Below are positions 1 through 9,300 of a DNA stretch of 23,663 nucleotides, piece after piece. The notes under the pieces were generated by a model. The model was not told where the DNA came from, searched no databases, and saw nothing but the letters and a program-made list of their open reading frames with translations. Within the stretch, counting starts at the first letter, position 1; the number at the start of each line of letters is the position of its first letter. Origin of the DNA: Reclinomonas americana ATCC 50394. Taxonomy: Eukaryota; Jakobida; Jakobea; Jakobida. The stretch covers positions 13,746 through 37,408 of the forward strand of contig PS015714.1 of NCBI GenBank assembly GCA_048213135.1, written 5' to 3'. The position numbers and the translations under genes were made by a program.

Positions 1-165
1 GGCGTAAAGAAGAGGAAGGAGGGAGGGAAGGAGGGAAGGGAGTGAGCGAGTGATTCAGTGCATGAGGCAGTGAGAGAGTGACAATATGAGAGAGGAAGTG
101 TGATCAGAGAAAAGAGTGACTGAGAGGCACGAAAGAGAGTACGAGTGAGAGAGTGTGAGAGTGCA

Positions 166-195
166 TCCTCCTCTCTCTCTATCTCTCTCTCTCTT
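166..195. repeat. CT microsatellite
   Basis: Near-continuous CT dinucleotides, interrupted once by an A, upstream of the secreted-protein gene. Confidence 0.85.
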
Positions 196-295
196 CCTGC
201 GCACCTGCTCATGTTCAATGACACCGATGCGACTTGAGTTACGATCGCCGGCCACTGGCGACGTGACGCTCATAAACGATCGTGAGTGATCCATA

Positions 296-355
296 TGTGT
301 GTGTGTGTGTGTGAGAGAGAGAGACACAGACACAAACACAGAGAGAGAGAGAGAG
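296..355. repeat. Compound TG / GA microsatellite
   Basis: A run of about eight TG units passes directly into GA units, then a short CA-rich spacer, then a second GA run. It is one of many dinucleotide tracts in the window. Confidence 0.85.
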
Positions 356-1051
356 ATCGTTTGGCGCCCTAATAAATTGGTGGGTTTTTGCAACGGTTGA
401 TTTTGTCCGCCGACGTTATCTTTTGATTGCTGTCTTTGTTGCTTTGTGTGCTGTTGTGGTTGGTGGAGTGAAGCGTGCAAGCTATTGTGAGAGAGGAGAG
501 CTTGATGTGAGGAGCTTTTCACTTCTTTTACATCGTCCTGCAACTTGCATTGCGACGTCGACCGCCGTATTGCGTGCTCCTGCACCACTGGTCGCGCTCT
601 TGGACTACAAGTAGCACCCTAAATGCACTTCGATGCTGCACCCCCGGGGGAAGGACACACCGCAGACGCGCGACCTGCTGCAGGTCAAAAACCTCACGTG
701 TTCGGATTTGCACGAATCGTCCCACTCACCATCACTTAACTCTCTCCCGCTCGAGAAGCCTCTCATTTGACAATGCACTCGGTGTTGTGCTCTCTCATGC
801 CATGACCTGAGCGGCGAAACTGCGCATGCAATTGATCATTCAATTGCAAGTGTTCATGCGAGCAACGCAGCGCGCACGAGACACTCCTGCATAATCAGGC
901 AAGCAGCTACAGCTAGACCAGCAAGAGAAGATGGCACTCTCGCCAGCCTCGCTGCCGTGCGTGCGAGTCACACATTGGTCCTGTCACCAGTCGTGTCGGC
1001 CGGAATCGCCTACTCTGACAACGTTAACTCGCTTTTTTCACTCTGTGTTTC

Positions 1052-1117
1052 ATGCGCCTCCGTCTGCTCTTCTTTGTGGTGCTCCTCGGTGTCGCCGGCT
1101 TGACCAACTTGTGCGCC
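1052..1117 (+). other. Signal-peptide coding segment
   Basis: Residues 1-22 have two arginines, a hydrophobic run (LLFFVVLLGVAGL) and a small-residue region before a charged mature start (SENLHAEEE). This is the standard n/h/c arrangement for entry to the endoplasmic reticulum. The exact cleavage position is not resolved. Confidence 0.75.
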
Positions 1118-2581
1118 GCTGGTGCCAGCGAAAACTTGCATGCAGAGGAGGAGCCGCGCCTGCTGTCTGGCGGTGCGTCGGCGAAACCACAGCGCGCAGT
1201 GGCTCAGGCAGAGCTCGACGCGCTGCTGTTGTCGTCCAGTGATGGCGTCACCAGTGGCCACGGTGGGTCGTCCAGGGTGCTCATGTCTTGGGACGTTGCC
1301 GACCTCAGCGCTCGTCAGATGGTTGTCGGCTCTGGCTCGCAGGTTTCCATCGGCTACGTGTCGGGCTTCATCAACGCCACCGCCAATGGATGCTTGATGC
1401 CGTTGCAGCCTCCACCGAATCCGCCACCAAACCCGCCGCTGTCACCCTGCCCGTTTGGGTTCTACCTCACCTCTGCCAGCGGAGTTCACGCCAACTTCAC
1501 AGACTTGATTCCGACCACAACAGTGCTGTACAACGGCGCGTATCTCGGAGCCACCACCACCTCCGCGGTCACTGACGATCTGTGGACCCTCTCGTTCGAC
1601 TTTCCCGGCTACAGTGTCCTCCTTGCCCTTGGCGCCTCCGCAACATTGCAGGTGGAGGTGCTCATCAATGGAGTGCCGGTGCCACCTACTAGCGGACAGC
1701 GCTGGACGCAGCTGCACGTGAAGCCGCGCGGCGGCACGGCCGACTTTGTCCTCGGCTTGGCCAACGTCATCAGCTTGTTCTCTCTTCGAGGTCAGATCTG
1801 GGATGAGTTCTCGCACTCGCCCGGATTCACGTTGCAGCTGCTGCCAATCAACTACCCGACACTCTCTGTCGACCTCACGCCGTATGTGAGCAACAAGCCG
1901 GTGCTTGCCGGTGGAGTGATCCTCAACACTCTGTATGCGGTGGCGCAAGGCGTCAACATTGTGCCGTCGCAGTGGATCCTGCGATGGACCAACAAGAACA
2001 GCTTGTGGAACGCCGATGTGGATTTGTTCGTCGACGCGGCATTGGTGGACGTACCGTCTATCCCGCCGCAGAGCACGTGCGTTGCCGGTTGCACGCCGAC
2101 GGGCAGCATCCCCGTGGACCAGTGCAACTGGTACCTGAACTCAGAGGCAGCCTGGTTGCCGAATTCATACCGCATGGCCGCCCAATGCGCATGCACGCTG
2201 CAAAGCGTGGCGGGCGCTTCATCGGCATCGGCACAGTGCGTGCGAGCACACGTGATGGCTGCCCATCAAGGGACTGCGTACTTTACGGCGCAGCAAAAGG
2301 ACGAGCTGCAGAAGCTCAAGCTGTTCATGTGCAGCCCGCTGCTGCCGTTCTGCGGCGCAGCCTACATTGCGTATGTCGCAATTGAAGTCGCCCCCGTAGC
2401 TCACAAGCTCCACCAGGATGCCTACGACGCCTGCTGTTGCCCTGGCGCCGTGGCCCCCTTGGCCAACTGGGTTGCGCTCATGTTTGGCAATTACGCCATC
2501 CAGCTGTCGACCACGCCCGCCTGCGACTGGATCACAACAGCCATCGAACACTACGGTCCGTGTCGATGCGACTCATGGTGA
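1052..2581 (+). CDS. Secreted cysteine-rich protein of unknown function, single exon
   Basis: I do not recognise the family. The 509-residue frame starts at the first ATG that gives a classic signal peptide: Met-Arg-Leu-Arg, then a hydrophobic core to about residue 20 and small residues (CAAGAS) at a likely cleavage site. A proline-rich hinge lies at about 120-133 (PPPNPPPNPP). Residues 135-335 look like beta-rich extracellular domain sequence, with possible N-glycosylation at N108 (NAT) and N148 (NFT). The C-terminal third holds most of the cysteines: C343, C347, C358, C379, C381, C396, C427, C434, a CCC triplet at 461-463, C491, C504 and C506. This suggests a disulfide-bonded module. No later transmembrane anchor is obvious, although 435-450 is moderately hydrophobic. 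The frame is uninterrupted, unlike the intron-dense neighbour. A role at the cell surface or in the extracellular matrix is only inference. Confidence 0.85.
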   Translation: MRLRLLFFVVLLGVAGLTNLCAAGASENLHAEEEPRLLSGGASAKPQRAVAQAELDALLLSSSDGVTSGHGGSSRVLMSWDVADLSARQMVVGSGSQVSIGYVSGFINATANGCLMPLQPPPNPPPNPPLSPCPFGFYLTSASGVHANFTDLIPTTTVLYNGAYLGATTTSAVTDDLWTLSFDFPGYSVLLALGASATLQVEVLINGVPVPPTSGQRWTQLHVKPRGGTADFVLGLANVISLFSLRGQIWDEFSHSPGFTLQLLPINYPTLSVDLTPYVSNKPVLAGGVILNTLYAVAQGVNIVPSQWILRWTNKNSLWNADVDLFVDAALVDVPSIPPQSTCVAGCTPTGSIPVDQCNWYLNSEAAWLPNSYRMAAQCACTLQSVAGASSASAQCVRAHVMAAHQGTAYFTAQQKDELQKLKLFMCSPLLPFCGAAYIAYVAIEVAPVAHKLHQDAYDACCCPGAVAPLANWVALMFGNYAIQLSTTPACDWITTAIEHYGPCRCDSW

Positions 2582-3331
2582 CGAGGAGTGCGATGCGGCT
2601 GCACTTTGTACACACAGAATGGTGTAAAATGGTCCAATGTTTTTCATAGCAAAGTGCCAAGGTCCATCGACTAGCACCCCTTGACCTTTGAGCAACGCGA
2701 GATGCCTGCGTAAACAGGCAAACAGCAGCAGCACGCGGTACCTCGCAGAGTCCAGCAGGAGACAATGGAAACAGGAAAGCGGCAAGTCAACTGCGAACAA
2801 GATAAGAGAAGAGCACAAGACGCAGACAAGACAAGGAGAGGGTACTGTGGAAGAATGAAGTAAGGACACAATAAGATGTCTCGCACAAAGTCCAACAGGA
2901 GACAAGAGTTGCAGGAAAGAGTGCAAACAAAGTGTGTCACAGCTGGTGGCAATCAATGATCGCGAATCCGAACATGGGAAGAGAAGCAAACAACCAGAGC
3001 AAGACGAGGAGAGGATAGCAGACTGAGGCAATGGCACAACAAGTTGTCTGACACACAGTCCAACTGGAGACAAAAAGCAACAGGAAAGAGTGCAAGTCAC
3101 ACCATTTCGAACACGACACACACGAGATCATCTCACTCCCCTCCATTGCCTTCTCATCCCCTCCCTCTCTCTCCCTCTCCCTATCTCTCTCCCTTCCTCG
3201 CTTTCTCATCAATATCTTCCGCACGGACGATTTCCATGCCTCATTTCCTCTCTCGCACAATGCGCCAATCTCTCTTGCAACGGTCGACAACGAGGACAAC
3301 TCAAGAGAACAAAGAAGGCGACGAAAAAGCG
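2582..3331. other. Intergenic region and 5' leader of the giant gene
   Basis: No gene is seen. The first 120 bases presumably hold the 3' UTR of the secreted-protein gene, though I found no clear AATAAA. The middle holds the degenerate repeat described separately. From about 3120 to 3200 there is a strong CT tract, and the last ~100 bases continue in the frame of the giant gene without a stop. In-frame ATGs at 3236 and 3260 are therefore alternative starts to 3332. Confidence 0.55.
2743..3100. repeat. Three-copy degenerate tandem repeat
   Basis: Three diverged copies share a core of the form GTCCAACAGGAGACAA, followed 10-15 bases later by CAGGAAAGAGTGCAAG. The cores begin at 2750, 2890 and 3058, so the spacing is 140 and 168 bases. 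A flanking AAGACRAGGAGAGG element also recurs. The copies differ by substitutions and small gaps, so the array is old. Function is unknown. Confidence 0.7.
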
Positions 3332-3385
3332 ATGGCCGACGACGAACAGTCGCGGTTATCGCTGCGAGAGAAAGGCAGTGCTGCT
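3332..3385 (+). CDS. Giant gene, exon 1 (proposed start codon)
   Basis: The frame opens MADDEQSRLS and runs 18 codons to a GTTGCG donor at 3386; six bases into the intron the frame meets TGA. The ATG context (AAAAAGCG before it, GCC after it) is favourable and the acidic Met-Ala-Asp-Asp start is typical of a cytosolic protein. In-frame ATGs at 3236 and 3260 could lengthen the N terminus by 32 or 24 residues. Exon 2 has no ATG before residue 68 of its own frame, so an upstream starting exon is needed, and this is the best candidate I found. Confidence 0.5.
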
Positions 3386-6300
3386 GTTGCGTGAGAGAGA
3401 GAGCGAGAGAAAGAGAGGGAAAATGAGTTGTCTTGTGAGAAAGAGAGAGTTGGAGTTGTCTTTCTCTCTGCGTTGTTGTGCTGCTCGTTGGGGTGTTGTG
3501 AGGTGCGAAAGGGGCATTGTTGAGGCATTTGCAACTTGCAATCTCTCTCTCTCAATCATTGACTTGCCATTCGCATTCTTCGCTCTTCCCTCTCTCTCTC
3601 ACTCTCTCGCGCTCACTCTCTTTCTCTCTCTCTCTCTCACGCACATACACACACTCTCCCCCATCATCCCTCTGTGCAATCTCTCTCACGAGTCCTCACT
3701 GTGCAATCTCTCATTGTCTCTTGAGTTGTCTCTCTCTCATTCTCTCTGTGTGGGTTGCCGTCGCGTCCTCTCACTCGCTCTCTTTCTCTCTCACACACAT
3801 TCTCTCTCTCTCTCTCTCCCATCATCTCTGTGCAATCTGTCTCACATGTCCTCGCTGTGCAATCTCTCACTTGTCTCTCTCTCTCTCTGTGTAAGTGCGT
3901 TGCTGTGCGTTGTTGCTGCTCATTAGAGGCAGTGAGACGCGAAAGGCGTTGAGCTGATCATTCGTTTGCAGGTCAACCTCTCTCTCTCTCTCTCTCAGTC
4001 GCACAGCGCATCGACTTGTCCGTCGCATACTGCACTCTTCCCTCTCACTCACTCACACACTTTCTCTCCCCCCATCTTCTCTCTGTGCAAGCTTTCTCAC
4101 ACACCGTCACTGTACAGTCTCTATACGTCGATCTGCGCTCATTCTGTCACACTCTTTGCCTCTCGTCGTTTGCTGTGCTGCTGCTCGGTAGGGGTAGTGG
4201 GGCGTGAAAGGGGCAACGTCGAGGCCTTGCTGCTTGACACAATCACGTATCGTCAGCCGCACGTCGCTCTCACTCTCGCACTCTTTTCGTGTCAGTGAAT
4301 CGCAAGGGCGCGTCGTCGAGGCGATCGTCGACCACTCACCTTCTCTGCCTTTCGGCTGCACGCCCTTGTCTTGCTGCCCCTCGCTCACTCACTCTGCTTC
4401 AGCTTGTCTTCTCCACCACCTCTCGCCGCTGCATTCTCTTCCATTTCCCTCCCTTTCCTCCCCTTCCTCCGCCTCCCTTTCCCTCCCACTTCCCTTCCCC
4501 TTCCACTCACCTCCCTTCCCCCTTCCCTCTCCACCTCCCTCCCCTTCCCGCCGCACAGTACCTGCGCTTCAAAAAGACCCGCGAAGCCGCCTCATCCACC
4601 GTCGTCTCCTCCTCCTCATCGACGACCACCATCACCACCACGACCACCACTGTCGCAGCCTCTTCCGCAGCAGCGAGCGATGCCGCCGCCGTTGTGGTCA
4701 CCAACGATGTGAAGGTCGTGGAATCGTCGTCGTTGCAACAGAGCGAGAAGCGACTGTCGATGGACTACTTGGAGGGGCCGAGCGTGCGCGAGCTGTTTGC
4801 GAGTCCGTCGCACCTGGCCAAGGCCAAGGATCACTACCAGAGCGAGCTGGAGAGGAGAGTTGCGTGCGATGCGTGGCAGGAGGCGTGGAATTCTCTCCTT
4901 CGCCCTCTTGTCTTGCTCTTGGGCTTGGGAGGCAAGACCTCTCGATGTTGACATCTGCTGCTTTCTCCCTGACACAATGGGTTGAATCCCCGGTCTTCCC
5001 CCGTCTGCATCTGTCTCTCACCAGCTCACTAATTCAAATCGTACATGACGCGTTTCTTTATTGCTATGCTCTCGCACTTATGCGCTTTCCGTTGTGTGTT
5101 GTTCCGTCCACCTACCCTGATCCCTTCCCCGCATCCCCTCATCCCTTCCCCTCATATCTTCGCCTCATTCCTTCGCCTCACCCCTTCGCCTCATCCCTTC
5201 ATCCCTCATCTCCCTTTCCCCTCCTCTCGTCCTTTCCCCTTCTCCCTTCTCCTCACTCCCTGCTCCTTTTCTTCCCCCTCCTCCCTTTCCGATCCCTTCC
5301 CCCCATCCCTTCCACTATCCCCTTCCCCTCACCCCTTCGCCTCATCCCTTCGCCTCATCCCTTCCCCTCCTCCCTTCCCCTCCTCCCTTCCCCTCATCCC
5401 TTCCACTCATCCCTTCTCCCGTCCTTTCGTCTTCTCACTTCCTTCTCCTATTCTTCCCCCATCCCTTCCCTATCCCTTCCCCTCATCCCTTCCCCATCCC
5501 CCTCCCCTTTCTCCCTTCCCCTCATCCCTCATCTCCCTATCCCTTCCCCCCTTTCCTTCCCCTTCTTACCCCTTTTCCTTCCCTATCCCTTCCCTATCCT
5601 TTCCCCCCATCCTTTCCCCATTTCCACCCTTCTCACCCCTTCCCCTTTCCTTTCCCTACATAGAGCTCCGCCCTCTCCCCCTCCCTCCTCGAAAGCCTGC
5701 GCAACGCCGTCAACATCCAAGACATCAACCTCGAAACCCACATTGACGAGCTCTGGCAATCCTACAACCGCGGCGACGAATCCGCCCACCGCGAACTCAT
5801 CTCTCTCCTGGTGTACCACACCAGCCTCCTCAAAATTCGCATGCGCCAGGTGCAAGAGAGCGAACTGGAGCTGTCCAAGCAGGACTGGGAGGACCATTTG
5901 GCTCTCGTCGTTGCGTCGACCACCACGAACCCATTTCTTCTCCTCTTTCTTCCTTTCTCAAATCCCCTTCTCCTTCCCTCCCCACAGTCCACGCTGGAGA
6001 CTGAGAAACGGGAGCGCGACTTCCGCATCGGGCAGCTGGAGGAGGAGATTCGCCGCCTCAACGCCCTCCTGCGCGACCGCGAGAGCGCCATGAGCGCCGT
6101 GGAGGACCGCCAGACCGCTCTCCAGACGGAGTTGGACTCGGCCCGCGAATTCGTGACGCGCCTGCGTTCCGAGTCCACCACCAAGCAGTTGGAGATTGAG
6201 CTGTTAAAGCAGGAGCGTGAGTCGCTGTCGGCCTCGGTGGCCGACACGCAGCGCCGCCTGGTCGAGTCGATGAATGCCCTCGAGGACTCGGAGCAGCAGT

Positions 6301-9300
6301 TGCTCCAGCAGCAAAAATCGCCGTCAGCGGCCTCGGACGACGTGTCGCACACGCACGAGCTGCTGCAAGAGGCGCAGGCGGCACTCCGCGAGCAGCGCGA
6401 CGAACTCGAGGCGGAGCTCGAGCGGGAGCGGCTGGCACTTACCGGCGCGCTGCAGGAGGCGCAGTCCAAGCTGCGCGAGCAAACGCAGTTGGCCGAGTCG
6501 GCGCAGCAAATGTACCAGAGCATCGCGCAGCAGCTGCGCGACCTCGATGCGCGCTACCAGGACGTGTCGCATGAGTTGGAGGTGAGATCTCTTGGGGAAG
6601 GGAGAAGGTGAAAGGAGAGGATGCTTAGTCGGCGTGGTGCAGTACCAAGAGTGCGAGCTGTGCAAGGCGCAAGCCGTGATCAAGGACAACAAGGAGGAGC
6701 TGACCCGCTGTGCCGAACACGAGCGCCAGCTGGAGCGTCAGGCCAAGGAGGCGGAGCATGTGGCCGCCATGTGTCGATCTGCCCTCGAGAAGACGGAGAT
6801 TGAGCATTTGGATATGTCGTTGGAGCTGGTGAGTGGAGGGCGAGTCTGGGACGGCTTCTTTCTTGCCTCATTCCTTCCTGTTTCGCACCTTGTTGCTGGG
6901 CCTCGCTACTCTCTTGCTCACTCCTACTCCTTCGCCTATTCCCCATTTTCCCCCTTCCCTTTCCCCTTCCCCCCTTCCCCCTTCTACCCCTTCTCCCCCC
7001 CTTCCTCCTTCCCTTTCCCCCCTACCCCCTTCCACCTTCCCCCTTCCCCCTTCCCCTTCTTCTCACTCCCCCTCCCTTCCCTTTCCTTTCCCCCCTCCGG
7101 CAGCTCCGCATCGGTGGCTGGGAAATGACCGCCGACGAAACCGTTCACGAACCCGCGGCAATCCGCACCCGCGCCTGGGAAACCATCAAGGACGGCATTC
7201 GTGCCCTCCGTCAGCGCACCACCGCCTCGCCCACACGTCTCGGCGAACTGCAGTCAACCCTCGACAAGCGCACCGAAGAACTGGCAGCGGTGGAGGCACA
7301 CAGATTACAGCTGGAGACGGAGTTGGCGGCTTTGCGTCAGCAGCAGGAAGAGAGTGCGTCCACGACGACTGCTCGCCTCGCTGCCGCCGAGACAGACGCC
7401 GAGGCCTTGCGACAGCAGCTGCAAGTGGCTGGCGACAAGTCGGCCGAGCTGGCACAAGCGGAGAAGCGCGTCGCCGAGCAGCAAGCGCTGCTCGATCGAG
7501 CCGTGGGAGATGCCGCCGAGGCGCACGCTCGTGTTGCGACACTGGAGGAGGAGTTGGCGACGCTGCGTGAGCGCCAGTCCCACGACTCTGCCGAGTTGCG
7601 TCGAGTGGAGGAGGAGTTGCGTGTGGCGGTGGCCGACAAGGCCGCACTCGATACGCGCGTCTCCGAACTGGAGGCGCAAGTGGAGCGCGACGAGACTGAG
7701 TTGGCGGCGGCCCGACTGGAAATCGCCTCGCACGAATCGGCGGCCGTCAGTCACGCGGAGCGCATGACGCAGTTGGAAAAGGAGCTGGCCGATCGCAATG
7801 CTCGGTTGCAGCGACTGGAGGCCACACAGGGCGAGGCGTCGGAGACAATGGCGAAGATGAAGAAGTTGGAGGCGGAAGTGAGAGGTGAGTGGGCGTGAGG
7901 GAGAGGGATTTAATCATTCGTAGCCACTATTCCTCCCTTTCCCTCATTTCCTTTCCCTCACTCTCTCCCTTCCCCCCTTCAGCACTTCAATCCCAGGTGG
8001 AGGAAAAAGACCAACTGCTGGAGCGCGCCACTCGACAAGTGGTGTCCCTGCGCAACGAAAAGGAGGTGCTCGAGTTGCAAGCCAGCGAGCACGACGAGAC
8101 GCTGGCCGAGGTCGAGCGTCGTGCTGAGCAGCTCATCATCCTGAATGCCCGCGAAGAGATGGACAAGGCCGAGATGCAGCGGGAACTCCACGATCGGCAG
8201 GAATATGGCGAACGAGTGTCAGAGGAGCTGGCGCAGTTGCACGTGCAGGTGACTTGATCACGGAAACACACTGTCTGCATTCTGTTACTTAACAGTTTCT
8301 TGTAGATGGAGGCCATGTTGGCTGACACTGATTCGCGCACCAAACGGCAAGCCGAGGAGCTAACAAACATGCGCAGCGAGTTTGCCATCTTGCAGACGCG
8401 TCTCGAACAGCGTGAGGAAGCAGCGGCGTTCCTGGTGGATCAAGTCGATGTTTCTCGTGAGGAGATCTCCAAGCTGCGGGTACGTTGTGGCACTCCTCCC
8501 CTCTTCACTTCCCCCTTTCCCGTCCCTTGTGTTTCTCTCCTGTTCCCTCCTCCTGCCTATTTTCCCCCTGTTCCTTCCCCTTCCCCCTGTTCCATTCCCC
8601 TGTTCCTTCCCCCTTCCCCCTGTTCCATTCCCCTGTTCCTTCCCCCTTCCCCCTGTTCCATTCCCCTGTTCCTTCCCCCTTCCCCCTGTTCCATTCCCCT
8701 GTTCCTTCCTCCTGTTCCTTCCCCCGTTCCTTCCCCCGTTCCTTCCCCCGTTCCTTCCCCCCTTCTCCTTCCCCCTGTTCCTTCCCCTTCTCCTTCCCCT
8801 CCATCGCCCTCACCCTTGTCCCCCGTCCCCTTCCCCTTAGACTACTGTGGAGGAACTCGTCCGCGAGCACGAGGAGGAGCTGCACCTGCGCGAACAAGAC
8901 CAACTGGAGACCGAGGAGCGACTGGCAGAGGCAGAGCGCGAGGCACAAAACGCCCGTGAACAGCTGGACCACGCCGTGGCGCGTGCGCAACAGCTGGTCG
9001 CCGAGGTCGGTACTCTCAAGGACGAGTTGGCCCGCCGCGATAACTCGACCGTGGCCGCCGACGAGGCGGCGCGAGCCAGCGTGGCGGCCACCGAGGCCAA
9101 GCTGACGAAGGCCGACGAGGAAGTGCGGCGGTTGCGCGAGGAGCTGGCCGACGCCAAGCAGCGACTCGGACAGGGCGAGGAGGATCTGGCGATGAAGGAA
9201 CTCGAGGTGGCCGAGGCGGCGGGCAAGATCGAAAAAGCGCTCAACGAGTCCACGCAGCTGCGCCAGCAAGTGGCCCGACTGGAGAAGGAGCTGGCCAGTG

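Larger units (their letters stand above)
1..1051. other. 5' flanking region of the secreted-protein gene, no gene seen
   Basis: No open frame here has convincing protein character. The first 160 bases are purine-rich (GGGA/GAGA runs), followed by CT and GT/GA microsatellites and then mixed sequence up to the ATG at 1052. The last ~200 bases probably hold the promoter and 5' leader of the downstream gene, but I see no clear TATA box or other core element. Short overlapping frames in both directions are low-complexity by-products. Confidence 0.6.

Noticed and set aside
3090-3926. Open frame of 278 codons of Leu-Ser repeats
   Set aside because: It is a translation of CT microsatellite with no protein character.
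4204-6093. Open frame of 629 codons across introns 1-2, rich in Pro, Ser and Phe
   Set aside because: Its length comes from CCCTTCC arrays that lack stops. The true coding frame in 4559-4858 and 5664-5909 is different.
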